Numbered from the stretch's first letter, positions 15,365 to 25,640 are shown. The stretch: DNA of 64,000 nt from JAIQFL01 sp035295745 (GCA_035295745.1 DATGIL010000021.1:124001-188000); one strand, 5' to 3'. The notes: generated from the sequence alone by a model not told the origin. Numbers and translations are program-made.

Positions 15365-18300
15365 ATGAAGAACATCGCTTTGGCGCTGCTGTTTCTTGCA
15401 TCCTCGGCATTCGCTCAGATGAACATTTCCACGGGATCCATCAGCGGTACCGTAATCGATCCCAGCGGACAGGTCATTCCCAACGCTGCCGTAACTCTCA
15501 CCTTCGAACTCAACGGAGAAGTGCGCTCGATGACCTCGAGCCCCACCGGTGATTTCAGTTTTCAGGCATTGGTCGAAGGCCCTTACTCGGTGCTGGTGCA
15601 GTCTCAGGGATTCCGTCAGCTTTTGAAAACCCACATCATGGTAACCGCCGGCGCGCGCGTCTCGCTGGGTTCCGTTCAATTGGAAGTGGGCAGCCTGGCG
15701 GAGACGGTTTCGGTCTCGGCACAGGGCGAGATGGTGGCTACCACCACCACCGCCGATACCGGCCACATCGACAGCCACCAGATCGCGATGACACCCGACC
15801 GCACTCGCGATCCGTTGAGCCTGCTGTCGATGCTGCCCGGAGTCCAACCCATCCTGCTGGGCGCACAGGGCGGCGAGGTGATGGGCGGGACGTATTCCAG
15901 CACCATCCCGAACATCCAAGGGGGCAACCAGATCGTATACGCCGACGGCGTGAATGGGGGCGACAGCAACGGCGGCGGCAACTTCGGCGGTTCCACAAAC
16001 ATGGACGCGATCGAAGAGGTCAACATTCAGTTGAGCAACTATACGGCGGAGTACGGAATGGTAGGCGGGCCGGTGGTCAACCTGATCACCAAGCATGGAG
16101 GACTGGAGTATCACGGCACCGCTTACTGGTATCTGCGCAACGAAGATTTCAATGCCAACAATTACTTCAATAACCAATTGAACGTGGCAAGGCCGCTCTA
16201 TCGCTTCTCGACAACCGGCGCCAATCTGGGTGGCCCGCTGCCCTTCACGCAAAAGAAGATCACTTTCTTCTATTCGTTTGAGAACACTCAGGTGACCACG
16301 CCGGTGGCACTCCAGCAGTGGGAGTTCCCGACGATTCAGGAGCGGTCCGGTGATTTCTCGAATTCCAGGCAGAACAACGGAACGCTGATTCCGGTGAAGG
16401 ATCCCAACAATGGTGGAGCCCCGTTTCCAGGCAACATCATACCGGCTAACCGGATGAACCCTCTGGGGGTCGCTATGATGAACGTCTTCCCGCTTCCCAA
16501 TGCGTTGGCGGCGCAATCCACGGGATACAACTGGATTCAGCAGCAGCCGAGCATTTCAGACCCCCGCACGCAGCACCTGATGCGCGTCGACTACCGTCCC
16601 ACGGACAAGGACATCATCAGCGTAAAGTTTCAGACGTGGACCACGGCGGAATCCGGAATTCAGGCCGCGGGCGCCGCATCGAAGTGGGGGCTGGTGCCAC
16701 AGCAGTATGACTTCTGGGCTCCCCAGGCGAAAGTAGAGTACACCAAGATCATCAATGCTCACCTGGTGAACGAGCTGAGTATGGGCGTCTTCGAAGGTAC
16801 GGAGATCGGGCCGGCATCCACCCCGAGAGACCTGTTGGGCATCGAACGCAACGGCAATTACGGTACGGCGGGGCTGGGAGCGGGAGGTTGTCCCGTGGCC
16901 TCCAGCCCGCAGTGCCAACCCGGATGGGCCTCGAACATCCCACAGTTCATGCCCAGCCAGAATCCGTACAACTTGATTCCGACGTTCACCACCGGCTCGT
17001 TGCAGAACAGCAGTTTCAACGCCGCCGCGGCGTCATACGATAATCGCTGGCCGATCACTGGCGTCGACAGCGCGGCTCCATTGTCCGACAACCTGACCTA
17101 TACGTATGGACCGCACACGCTCAAAGCGGGCTTCCTGCGAGAGTACGAGCGCAATACGCAGGCACGCGCCAGCGTATTCGCCGGGTCGTTCAACTTCCAG
17201 AACGACGTCAACGATCCCGGCAATACCGGATACGCCTTTGCCAACATGTTCATCGGCCATGTGCAGACGTATACGGAGAACTTAGGCAGGCCGCCCTCGC
17301 CCGACCGGCGCTTCTTCACTACCGCCTGGTTCGTTCAGGATACCTGGAAACTGGCGCACCACCTCACAATTGATATCGGCCTGCGGATGTATAAGTGGAG
17401 CCCGCCATTGATCAGCACCGGGGAAGCCTCGGAATTCACGTTCAGCCAGTTTGATCCGACCTGGGGTGGACATCCTCCGGTGTTGTATCAACCCGTGCTG
17501 GTGAATGGTACCCGGCAGGCGCAGAACCCGCTCACCGGGCAGACGTACCCGGTGGGTTATATCGGTCAAATGGTGCCTGGCACGGGTTACACCTGTGCGC
17601 CGACGATCACGGAAACGACGCCATGTCTATTCAACGGCATCGTCACGCAAAACCAGAAGGGATTCAATCCGTCGCCGGGATTCATCATCCCGCCGCCGAT
17701 CCTGTTCGATCCGCGCTTCGGAGTCGCCTGGGACCCGTTCGGCAAAGGGAAGACCGCAGTTCGAGCCGGCTTTGGAGTCTATCACAACGCGCAAGGCGGA
17801 AGCGCCAGCGGGGCCGGCGGGCCGGCATACAGCTTCACGCGCACCGAACTCTACACCGATGTCAACTCCTTTATCACGGCCAGCGGCGTCACCAATCCCA
17901 CGAGTGTGAGCGGCGTTTGGCAGAACGACAACAAGATTCCGCTCACGTACCGTTACACCCTCGCCATTCAGCAGGACGTCGGCTGGCATACCGTCATGGA
18001 CGTCGCGTATGTCGGCTGGGTGAATCACTTCCAGAGCGCTACCTGGAACTTTGACGGGCTTCCCTTCGGCACCCGTTTCCTGCCGCAGAATCAGGATCCT
18101 ACTTCGCCCGGGAAGCCTTATCCCGACGTGTACCTGGTGCCGATCCCGGGCTTCTCGGCAATCAACATCTCGGGCCCGGCGACCAGCCAGCGATGGGACT
18201 CGCTGCAGATTCAGGCGAACCGCCGCTTCGTAAACGGAGTTCAGTTGCAGGCATCGTACACCTTCTCGGGCGGGACCGGCGGCTGCTGGTTCCAGTTCCT

Positions 18301-18910
18301 GTCGTCGGAGCTTTGCCGCACACGCAACACGCTCATGGGCAGCCAGGTGCTCAACCTGGCTTATGTGGTGGCGGTCCCGAATGGATCGCATGTGATTCCG
18401 AACAAAGCCGCCAAAATCGCATTGGACAATTGGCAGGTTTCGGGCAACGCACTGTTCGCCAACGGCCCTACGCAGACGGTTACGTTCACCACCACCGACG
18501 GCTTCGACTTCACCGGAGGAGGAGTCTCGTGCGGTCCTGACCAAACCGGGAATGCGAACCTGCCCTGGGGTTCGAGGACCATCAGTCAGTGGTTCAACAC
18601 CTCGGTCTTCCAGCGTCCCGTGGGGCGCGGCGACTACGGGAACAACTGCACCGGCAACCAGTTCCGCGCGCCAGGCTTCAATAACTGGAACCTCGCGGTG
18701 TTCAAGGAATTTCATCCTCTGCGCGACGAGCGCAAGGTGGTGCAGTTCCGCGCGGAAGCGTTCAACGCGTTCAACCACACGCAATTCTCCACGATCAACT
18801 CCGCGGCCACATTCAATCCGGCCGGGCAGCAGACCAACGCGCAGTTCGGAAAGGCGACGGCGGCAAGTCCGTCGCGCGTCCTACAGCTGTCGCTACGCAT
18901 CCGTTTTTGA
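15365..18910 (+). CDS. TonB-dependent receptor with carboxypeptidase-like domain
   Basis: 1181 residues from ATG 15365, chosen because GGAGGGG precedes it and a signal peptide follows (MKNIALALLFLASSAFAQ). Residues ~25-115 form a carboxypeptidase-regulatory-like beta-sandwich (GSISGTVIDPSGQVIPNAAV, GSLAETVSVSAQ). A plug-like domain follows (LGAQGGEVMGGTYSSTIPNI, VNLITKHGGLEYHGTAYWYL), then a long outer-membrane barrel with VDYRPTDKDIISVKF and a C-terminus ending LQLSLRIRF, the aromatic terminal strand. This is the Oar-like receptor type abundant in Acidobacteriota, presumed to import glycans or other oligomers. It is followed by a terminator and a fucosidase-like gene. Confidence 0.9.
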   Translation: MKNIALALLFLASSAFAQMNISTGSISGTVIDPSGQVIPNAAVTLTFELNGEVRSMTSSPTGDFSFQALVEGPYSVLVQSQGFRQLLKTHIMVTAGARVSLGSVQLEVGSLAETVSVSAQGEMVATTTTADTGHIDSHQIAMTPDRTRDPLSLLSMLPGVQPILLGAQGGEVMGGTYSSTIPNIQGGNQIVYADGVNGGDSNGGGNFGGSTNMDAIEEVNIQLSNYTAEYGMVGGPVVNLITKHGGLEYHGTAYWYLRNEDFNANNYFNNQLNVARPLYRFSTTGANLGGPLPFTQKKITFFYSFENTQVTTPVALQQWEFPTIQERSGDFSNSRQNNGTLIPVKDPNNGGAPFPGNIIPANRMNPLGVAMMNVFPLPNALAAQSTGYNWIQQQPSISDPRTQHLMRVDYRPTDKDIISVKFQTWTTAESGIQAAGAASKWGLVPQQYDFWAPQAKVEYTKIINAHLVNELSMGVFEGTEIGPASTPRDLLGIERNGNYGTAGLGAGGCPVASSPQCQPGWASNIPQFMPSQNPYNLIPTFTTGSLQNSSFNAAAASYDNRWPITGVDSAAPLSDNLTYTYGPHTLKAGFLREYERNTQARASVFAGSFNFQNDVNDPGNTGYAFANMFIGHVQTYTENLGRPPSPDRRFFTTAWFVQDTWKLAHHLTIDIGLRMYKWSPPLISTGEASEFTFSQFDPTWGGHPPVLYQPVLVNGTRQAQNPLTGQTYPVGYIGQMVPGTGYTCAPTITETTPCLFNGIVTQNQKGFNPSPGFIIPPPILFDPRFGVAWDPFGKGKTAVRAGFGVYHNAQGGSASGAGGPAYSFTRTELYTDVNSFITASGVTNPTSVSGVWQNDNKIPLTYRYTLAIQQDVGWHTVMDVAYVGWVNHFQSATWNFDGLPFGTRFLPQNQDPTSPGKPYPDVYLVPIPGFSAINISGPATSQRWDSLQIQANRRFVNGVQLQASYTFSGGTGGCWFQFLSSELCRTRNTLMGSQVLNLAYVVAVPNGSHVIPNKAAKIALDNWQVSGNALFANGPTQTVTFTTTDGFDFTGGGVSCGPDQTGNANLPWGSRTISQWFNTSVFQRPVGRGDYGNNCTGNQFRAPGFNNWNLAVFKEFHPLRDERKVVQFRAEAFNAFNHTQFSTINSAATFNPAGQQTNAQFGKATAASPSRVLQLSLRIRF

Positions 18911-18926
18911 GACTCCCTCACCCTTC

Positions 18927-18959
18927 GGGGCGGACTGCATCACAGTTCGCCCCAATTTT
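18927..18959 (+). terminator. Rho-independent terminator after the TonB receptor gene
   Basis: Stem ggggcggactg / cagttcgcccc (11 bp, one mismatch), loop catca, followed by AATTTT. It begins 16 bp after the receptor stop and may limit read-through into the fucosidase-like gene. Confidence 0.6.
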
Positions 18960-18976
18960 CCAGGACCATATCAGAT

Positions 18977-19966
18977 ATGAAGCTATCGCCGACGGTTTGG
19001 CTGCTCCCTCTCGCCTGTTGCGCCTTTTGCCACGCCCAGAGCAGGGCCGATTGGATGCCCCAAGCGCAATGGGGCGTGATGACTCACTACCTGGCCGATT
19101 GGCAGGCCAGGGACCACGGCCTGACGATGAGCGTCGATCAATGGAACAAGATGGTGGACGGCTTCGATGTGGAAGGGATGGCTAAGGCTCTCGAATCGGT
19201 GGGGGCCCGCTACTATCAGATCAGCATCGGACAGAACTCCGGCTATTACCTTTCGCCCAACGCTGCTTACGACAAGATCGTAGGCATTCAGCCGAGCAAG
19301 TGTTCGCGGCGTGATTTAGTGGCGGACCTCGCGGCCGCGCTCTCGAAACGCGGCATTCGTTTGCTGGTGTACCTGCCCTCGGGCGCTCCGGCCGGGGACA
19401 AGATCGCCGATACCGCGCTGGAATGGCGGAACGGGCCACTTGCGAATAAGGAGTTCCAGCGTAAATGGGAGCAGGTGATCCGCGAATGGTCGCTGCGGTG
19501 GGGCAAGAAGGTGGCGGGCTGGTGGTTCGACGGCTGCTATTTTCCGAATTCGATGTACCGGTCCGCGGACCCGCCAAATTTCGCCAGTTTCGCCGCGGCG
19601 GCAAGGGCCGGCAACCCCGACGCGGCCATCGCGTTCAATCCCGGAGTGGTCTACCGCATGTTGTCCCTGACGCCCTCCGAGGATTTCACGGCGGGTGAGA
19701 TCGACAAGCCCGACATGGTCACGATTCGCCGCACGACGGGAGGGAAGGTGGATGGCACGCAGATCCACATGCTGAGCTACCTGGGCGAGACCTGGGGCCG
19801 AGGAGCTCCGCGCTTCTCCGCGGACCAGGTGATCGCCTACACACGAAAGATTCGGGAGGCCGGCGGCGCCGTCACTTGGGACGTGCCGGTGGGACTCGAT
19901 GGCGCGATTGCGCAACCGTTTCTCGATCAACTGACGGCCCTGGGAAAGGCGCTCGGCGGCAAGTAG
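18977..19966 (+). CDS. Exported alpha-L-fucosidase-like protein
   Basis: 329 residues. Signal peptide MKLSPTVWLLPLACCAFCHAQ, then a TIM-barrel-like domain with MPQAQWGVMTHYLADW near the start, RRDLVADLAAALSKRGIRLL and KKVAGWWFDGCYF around residue 190. The WWFDG motif is where GH29 alpha-L-fucosidases carry the nucleophilic aspartate. The protein is shorter than typical GH29 enzymes and lacks the C-terminal beta-sandwich, so specificity is uncertain. It follows the TonB receptor and precedes the TPR protein by ten bases. Confidence 0.7.
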   Translation: MKLSPTVWLLPLACCAFCHAQSRADWMPQAQWGVMTHYLADWQARDHGLTMSVDQWNKMVDGFDVEGMAKALESVGARYYQISIGQNSGYYLSPNAAYDKIVGIQPSKCSRRDLVADLAAALSKRGIRLLVYLPSGAPAGDKIADTALEWRNGPLANKEFQRKWEQVIREWSLRWGKKVAGWWFDGCYFPNSMYRSADPPNFASFAAAARAGNPDAAIAFNPGVVYRMLSLTPSEDFTAGEIDKPDMVTIRRTTGGKVDGTQIHMLSYLGETWGRGAPRFSADQVIAYTRKIREAGGAVTWDVPVGLDGAIAQPFLDQLTALGKALGGK

Positions 19967-19976
19967 CGCTCGGATT

Positions 19977-22208
19977 GTGAAGAAGCAGCGGCCCAGGACG
20001 AGTTCCCCGCAATATGCCGACCTTCTGATTTGTCTCCTGCTGCTGCTCACGACTTTCGCTCTCTATGCCCGGGTCGGCAGTTTCGAATTCGTCAACTACG
20101 ACGATCCGCAATCCATCATCGACGAGCCTCACGTGCGGAGCGGGGTCACGGCCGCGGGAATTGCGTGGGCATTTGCGTCAGGCGCCGCGGCGAACTGGAT
20201 GCCCCTGACGCGCCTTTCGGAGATGCTCGATTGCCAGCTCTTCGGACTGGACAGCGGATGGCACCACCTCGTCAACGTCCTGTTCCACGCGCTCGCGGCG
20301 CTGGGTCTGTTCGCATTTCTGAGGCGCGCTACTGGAGATCGCTGGCCCACTGCGTTCTCCGCATGGATATTTGCATTGCACCCTTTGCACGTCGAATCGG
20401 TGGCGTGGGTCTCCGAGAGAAAGGACGTCCTCAGCGCCTTCTTCTGGTTTCTGTCGCTCTGGGCCTATGTGCGCTATGCGGAGTCGCCGGTCCGCAAAGG
20501 CTTATGGTACGCAGTGGCCCTGGTGGCGTTTGTATTCGGACTGATGTGCAAGCCGATGATCGTTAGCTTGCCATTTCTCTTGCTGGTGTTGGACTTCTGG
20601 CCGCTGCGCCGGCGCCTCTCCTTCACGGCGTCGCTCGCGGAGAAGAGTCCGTTATTCGTCTGTGCAGTCGCATCGTCGGTGATTACGTACCTGGCGCAAC
20701 GCAATGGCGGTGCGGTGGTGTCATTCGTCTCGGTCCCATTCGTAATGCGCTTGGGGAATGCGCTGGTTTCGTACATCGTCTACATCGCCAAGACGTTCTG
20801 CCCTACAGGCCTGGCGGTGTTCTATCCGTATCCGGAACATCTGCCGATATGGCAGTCGATCGGCGCCGCAATCGCACTCGCGGCCGTCACGGCGGTGGTC
20901 ATGCGCTCTCGTCGCGTGTATCCATATTTGGCGGCGGGATGGCTTTGGTATCTGGGCACACTCGTGCCCGTGATCGGGTTGGTGCAGGTGGGGTCACAAG
21001 CCAGGGCGGATCGCTATCTGTACGTTCCGATGGCAGGGCTCGCGATCATGGTGGCGTGGACAGGCGCGGATCTTGCCAGGCGTTATCCGCGTGCCAGGAG
21101 AGCAACCTTCGGAGGGGCGCTGCTGGGGTGTGCGGCGTGTGCCGCCATTACGGCGATTCAGATTCGGTATTGGAAGAACAGCGAGTCACTGTTCCGGCGT
21201 GCCATCGCGGTCACGAATGGGAATTACCTGGCTCACTACAATCTGGCGGCCGCGCTGTCCGCGATGCCGGGACGGATGCCGGAGGCGGTGCGCGAGTACG
21301 AAGCAGCGCTGCGGATACGACCGGACTATGCCGAGGCGCGAAACAATCTCGGCGTGGCACTGTCGGAGGTTCCAGGCCGGCTGTCCGACGTGATTACGGA
21401 CTACCGGGATGCCCTGCGGATTGCACCCGATTCGGCGGTGGCCCACAACAACCTGGGTAATGCGCTGGCGAAGACGCCGGGCCGCTTACCTGAGGCCGTC
21501 CGCGAGTACGAGGCGGCACTGCGTCTTAAGCCGGACTACGCGGAAGCCCATAACAATCTGGGGACAGCTCTTGTGCAACTTCCAGGAGGGCTGCAGGAAT
21601 CGATTGACCAATATCGCGTCGCACTGCGCCTCAATCCGGATTACGCGAACGCCCACTACAATCTGGCCAATGCGCTGGCGACGTTTCCAAACCGCCTGCC
21701 GGAAGCGATTCGCGAGTACCAGGCTGCGCTGCGAATCGATCCCAATTCCGTGGAGGCCCACAACAACCTGGCAAGCGCATTTTCGCGCTTGCCGGGACAC
21801 CTGTTGGAAGCCATCGCCGAATATCAGGCCGCATTGCAGATCAGCCCCGATTTCGCCGAGGGCCACTACAACCTGGGAAATCTGCTTTCGACCGCCGACC
21901 GTATTCCCGAAGCGATTGGCGAATACGAGGCGGCGCTGCGAATCCGGCCAGACTATGCAGAGGCGCACGGCAATCTGGGCACGGCATTCGCACGTGTGCC
22001 GGGTCACCTGCCAGAAGCGATCACACACTTCGAAACGGCCTTGCAGATCAGGCCGGATCTCGCGGAAACGCACTACAACCTGGGGGTAGCGCTGTTGAAG
22101 ATGCCCGGCCACGAGCCGGAGGCAATCGCGCAACTGGAAAGCGCCCTGCGCCTCAAGCCCAATCCACAGGTCCAACAATTGGTGAGCCGCTTGCGAAGCG
22201 GAAAATAA
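19977..22208 (+). CDS. TMTC-like membrane protein with nine C-terminal TPRs
   Basis: 743 residues from GTG 19977. The N-terminal ~400 residues have about ten membrane segments and the pattern of TMTC/PMT-like proteins: FEFVNYDDPQSI after the first helix, WHHLVNVLFHALAALGLF, ALHPLHVESVAWVSERKD. The C-terminal ~330 residues are nine TPRs (AHNNLGNALAKTPGRLPEAV and variants). Most repeats are 36 rather than 34 residues because of a PGR-type insertion between the helices. Eukaryotic TMTC proteins are O-mannosyltransferases; glycosyl transfer here is inferred from that resemblance. Confidence 0.8.
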   Translation: MKKQRPRTSSPQYADLLICLLLLLTTFALYARVGSFEFVNYDDPQSIIDEPHVRSGVTAAGIAWAFASGAAANWMPLTRLSEMLDCQLFGLDSGWHHLVNVLFHALAALGLFAFLRRATGDRWPTAFSAWIFALHPLHVESVAWVSERKDVLSAFFWFLSLWAYVRYAESPVRKGLWYAVALVAFVFGLMCKPMIVSLPFLLLVLDFWPLRRRLSFTASLAEKSPLFVCAVASSVITYLAQRNGGAVVSFVSVPFVMRLGNALVSYIVYIAKTFCPTGLAVFYPYPEHLPIWQSIGAAIALAAVTAVVMRSRRVYPYLAAGWLWYLGTLVPVIGLVQVGSQARADRYLYVPMAGLAIMVAWTGADLARRYPRARRATFGGALLGCAACAAITAIQIRYWKNSESLFRRAIAVTNGNYLAHYNLAAALSAMPGRMPEAVREYEAALRIRPDYAEARNNLGVALSEVPGRLSDVITDYRDALRIAPDSAVAHNNLGNALAKTPGRLPEAVREYEAALRLKPDYAEAHNNLGTALVQLPGGLQESIDQYRVALRLNPDYANAHYNLANALATFPNRLPEAIREYQAALRIDPNSVEAHNNLASAFSRLPGHLLEAIAEYQAALQISPDFAEGHYNLGNLLSTADRIPEAIGEYEAALRIRPDYAEAHGNLGTAFARVPGHLPEAITHFETALQIRPDLAETHYNLGVALLKMPGHEPEAIAQLESALRLKPNPQVQQLVSRLRSGK

Positions 22209-22209
22209 T

Positions 22210-22998
22210 CTACTGGAGGGTTTCAGACTGGAGCATACCGCCGATCTGCTGCGCGGCATCGCAAACCTGGCGGATAGCCGTCTTGTAGCGCTCCTTGGGA
22301 AACCGCGCGGTGGGCGCGGAGATTCCCATCGAAGCGACGACCGTCCCGGAGTCGTCGCGAATCGGAGCGGCCAGGCACCGAACCTCCATCAACATCTCTC
22401 CATCGTCAAACGCATATCCATCCGCTTTAATTTTCCTGCACGCCTTCGCGAGCTGAGCGATGGAGACGATGGTCCGGGACGTGTAGCGCTTGAAGGGCTT
22501 CGCTCCAAAGATCGCCTTGAGTTCGGCGATGCCAAAATCAGCCAGCAGTGCCTTGCCGTGAGCGGTGCAATGCAGGGGAGCGAACTCACCGGCCTGACCC
22601 GAAACGGCCACGATCTGCCTGGTGGCGGCGTAGTGGTCGATGAACAGGGCCTGCCGGCCCTCGCGGACCGCCAGGTGGGTAGTTTCGCCGGTCAGCTCGG
22701 CCAGGGCTTTCAGGTGCTCGCGGCACAGACTGACCAGGGCTTTGCTCCAGTTGTATTTTTGGGAGAGGCGCCAAATCGAGGGCCCGAGGACATAATCCTT
22801 CCGTCCGTTTGGATTGGCGAGGAAGCCACGACGCTTCAGGGTGTGGGCCAACCGGAACACGCTGCTGCGATCGATGCCGAGCCGGTCGGTTAGTTCTCCC
22901 AGCGGCACGGGATCGGAGGATTGTGCTACGGTCTCCAAAAGGAACAGACCCCTATCCAAGCTTTGGATCGGTCGGGTCTGTAAAGCGGTTCTCTTCAT
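22210..22998 (-). CDS. IclR-family transcriptional regulator
   Basis: 262 residues. N-terminal winged helix (VAQSSDPVPLGELTDRLGID, RSSVFRLAHTLKRRGFL) and the C-terminal effector-binding domain typical of IclR (THLAVREGRQALFIDHY, PLHCTAHGKALLADFG, ADGYAFDDGEM, RCLAAPIRDDSGTVVASMGI). It converges on the TMTC-like gene, with the stops two bases apart, and could control the TonB receptor gene set on the opposite strand (inference). Effector unknown. Confidence 0.9.
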   Translation of the reverse strand: MKRTALQTRPIQSLDRGLFLLETVAQSSDPVPLGELTDRLGIDRSSVFRLAHTLKRRGFLANPNGRKDYVLGPSIWRLSQKYNWSKALVSLCREHLKALAELTGETTHLAVREGRQALFIDHYAATRQIVAVSGQAGEFAPLHCTAHGKALLADFGIAELKAIFGAKPFKRYTSRTIVSIAQLAKACRKIKADGYAFDDGEMLMEVRCLAAPIRDDSGTVVASMGISAPTARFPKERYKTAIRQVCDAAQQIGGMLQSETLQ

Positions 22999-23026
22999 CG
23001 GTGCCTGGGCCCGTCCTCTTCTTATG

Positions 23027-23044
23027 ATTCCGATCTATCAGAAT
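23027..23044. promoter_or_regulatory. Near-palindrome upstream of the IclR gene
   Basis: attccgat-ct-atcagaat: 8-bp arms with one mismatch, 28 bp upstream of the IclR start. IclR proteins often repress their own gene, so this is a candidate operator. The rest of the ~240-bp interval to the permease gene shows nothing recognisable. Confidence 0.3.
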
Positions 23045-23237
23045 AGCGAAGTTCCGGATGACGATGGCTCCGCCGCGCGCGAGCATCACGCGGCATCGCA
23101 CGCCCGAGTCACAATGTCGACGATTGACCTGGTTTGTGACGGAGCGCGGACCCAAGACACGGTTCGCGATCCTTACGACAGAGTGTTGGCGCCGCAACCC
23201 GGACGTGAACGTTCGGGCGATTTTGCAGAATCAAAGC

Positions 23238-25640
23238 TCAGTCGTGCCGCAGGGCGTCCGTTGGTTGCACGGCAAGCGCCCGGCGCGCCGGGACACACAC
23301 CGCCAGAACACCGATCAGCGCAAGCACCAGCGCAGTCAGCGCCAACATCGACGGTTCCAGCGCCTTTGTGCCCAACAGGTAGCTGGTCGCCAGCCTGGTG
23401 CCGGCTATCGCCCCGCCGATGCCAAATCCCACGCCAACTCCCAAGATCACCAACACTTCACGCACCAGTAGCCACAGGACGTCGCTCCTTTGAGCGCCGA
23501 CTGCTATCCGAATGCCGATCTCGCGGGTCCGCGAGGCCACCAGGAATATCATCAGGCCGTACAAGCCGACAGCTACCACCGCCAGCGTGACTATCCCGTA
23601 GGCGCTGGTTACCACGGCAAACATGCGCTCGCGGAGCATCCTTACGCTCACCAGGTCTCGTAAAGACGTTGCGCGGAAAACCACCTGTCGCCCGAGAGCA
23701 TCCACCTCGCGACGGGCGGCGCGCTCGAGTCCGTCGTCCAACCCCCGCACTGCGATGCTCATCATCCTGGTGCCGGCCTGCCTGGGAGTCCACTCTTCAA
23801 GACACGGAAGATAGAACGCGGGTGCGGTCTGCGCGCGAGGCGAACCGTACTTCATGTCGCTCACCACACCCACCACCTCCCGATCCCTGGTTTTGCCTTC
23901 CCGCTTCTCACGCACTGTGCGCCCGATGCTGCTTTCGGAGCCGAACAGCCGCGACGAGAGAGCCTGGCTAATCACAATCGCGCTGCCTTCCTGCGAGCTG
24001 AACTCACGACCTTGCAGTACGGGGGTGCCGAGAGTGGCGAAATACGTAGGAAACGCGCAGTGCGATTCGGCTTCCACCCAATTCCCGGCAGAGGCGGACA
24101 CCTCTCCGCGCTCCCCGTAATCCGCGTGTTCCATGGGCAGCTCATTGGCGATACTCACGCGCTGCACTCCAGGCAACGCACCGAGGCGCCGCGACAGTTC
24201 ATCGAAATACTCGCGCCCCACTTCCCAATCAGAAGACTTGCCTTGCACTGCCAAGACCAGAACGCCGTCTGCACGGAAGCCCAGCGGCTCGGCATTAATC
24301 CCTGCGAGCGTCATGGCAAATAACAGAGAGCCGGCGACCAGGACGACAGACAGCGCCACTTGCACCACCAGCAGGTTTCTACGGATGCCGTGCCCACCGC
24401 CGGAACCCGTGGCTCCCTTCATAGACTGCATCATGCCGGTTCGCGTGGTGAGAATGGCGGGCAAAAGACCGAATGCCAGCGCGGTGAAGAACGACAGACC
24501 GGCAGCGAAGCCGAGGGCGCGAGGATTCATGCCGTAATCGAACGCCACGTTCCCGATTGGGAGGAAGCTCGCTCCCAACGCGCTGCCCCAGCGAGCTACG
24601 ATCACACTCACTGCGCCCCCAGCGCAGGCCAATACCAGGCTCTCTAACAGGAGCTGCCACACAAGATGCGTGCGGCTCGCGCCCAACGCCATTCTGATGG
24701 CCATCTCCTTCCGCCGGCTCACTCCTCGTGCGAGAAGTAGTCCGGCCAGGTTTGCGCACACAATCAGCAAGACCAGGACCGCCATGCCAAACAGCAATTC
24801 CAGCGGCCCCTGATACTCCGCCCTCCACAAAAACTGGCCACGGCTCGCCGATTCCACTTTCACTGTCGGTCCTACGTCGGCTATCCATTCACTCGGCGAG
24901 CGCTTCGGCGGTACGGTGTCCGCCAAGAGTTGCGGCCACAGTGCTTGAATCTGCGCGACTGCGCGCTCCAACGTCACTTCCGGTTGGAGCCGGGCGACAG
25001 GCTCCAAATTGGATACCTGAAACAGGCCAAGCGGTACGGCGACATCCGACGAAACGTTCGCAATCATCCCGGAAAACTCTTGAGGCATGACGCCGACGAT
25101 GGTTAGAACCGTCTTGTCTATGCGCATCGTCCGCCCGAGCACGTGCGGGTCTCCGCCCAGGCGGCCTTTCCAGAATTGGTCGGAGATAACCGCAACCGGG
25201 CCACGATCCTCCCGGTTGAGCAGGCGGCCAATTTGTGGATGGGCTCCCGTCACCCGGTAGAAATCGCCATCCACACGAACCATCAGTGCGGGCGTCGTTT
25301 CACCATCCACCTCGACGGGAACGACCTGATCTAACCACCCGCTTACGCCGGCAAACAGATCTCCCCTTTCCCGGAGACGCTGCAGGATCGTATATGGCAC
25401 TGGTTGCCGGAATCCGCCAGAGAACCCGTTGAAATGCACCAGTCGATCTGGTTCAGTCACTGCGATTTTACGCAGAACCATCCGGTCAAGCACGGTGAAC
25501 ACAGCACTATTGAGGCCAATGCCGATTGCGATCAGCGCTACCGTAAGGCCCGCAACGGAGCGGCTCCGCAACACGGTGCGACACGCAGTACGAAGATCGC
25601 GGGCGATCGCTTCCATTGACCATAGTTTGGCAGAGGTCAT
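23238..25640 (-). CDS. ADOP-type FtsX/MacB permease without prefix domain
   Basis: About 800 residues with two MacB-PCD/FtsX units. The first begins RTACRTVLRSRSVAGL and VALIAIGIGLNSAVFTVLDR, with a periplasmic domain (YTILQRLRERGDLFAGV, GRTMRIDKTVLTIVGVM), then three helices (SRRKEMAIRMALGASR marks the coupling region). The second repeats the plan and ends TREIGIRIAVGAQRSDVLWL and QPTDALRHD. There is no separate ATPase and no N-terminal permease-prefix domain. Start 25640 is a choice between several ATGs (25616 also plausible). No PadR gene is adjacent. Confidence 0.82.
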   Translation of the reverse strand: MTSAKLWSMEAIARDLRTACRTVLRSRSVAGLTVALIAIGIGLNSAVFTVLDRMVLRKIAVTEPDRLVHFNGFSGGFRQPVPYTILQRLRERGDLFAGVSGWLDQVVPVEVDGETTPALMVRVDGDFYRVTGAHPQIGRLLNREDRGPVAVISDQFWKGRLGGDPHVLGRTMRIDKTVLTIVGVMPQEFSGMIANVSSDVAVPLGLFQVSNLEPVARLQPEVTLERAVAQIQALWPQLLADTVPPKRSPSEWIADVGPTVKVESASRGQFLWRAEYQGPLELLFGMAVLVLLIVCANLAGLLLARGVSRRKEMAIRMALGASRTHLVWQLLLESLVLACAGGAVSVIVARWGSALGASFLPIGNVAFDYGMNPRALGFAAGLSFFTALAFGLLPAILTTRTGMMQSMKGATGSGGGHGIRRNLLVVQVALSVVLVAGSLLFAMTLAGINAEPLGFRADGVLVLAVQGKSSDWEVGREYFDELSRRLGALPGVQRVSIANELPMEHADYGERGEVSASAGNWVEAESHCAFPTYFATLGTPVLQGREFSSQEGSAIVISQALSSRLFGSESSIGRTVREKREGKTRDREVVGVVSDMKYGSPRAQTAPAFYLPCLEEWTPRQAGTRMMSIAVRGLDDGLERAARREVDALGRQVVFRATSLRDLVSVRMLRERMFAVVTSAYGIVTLAVVAVGLYGLMIFLVASRTREIGIRIAVGAQRSDVLWLLVREVLVILGVGVGFGIGGAIAGTRLATSYLLGTKALEPSMLALTALVLALIGVLAVCVPARRALAVQPTDALRHD

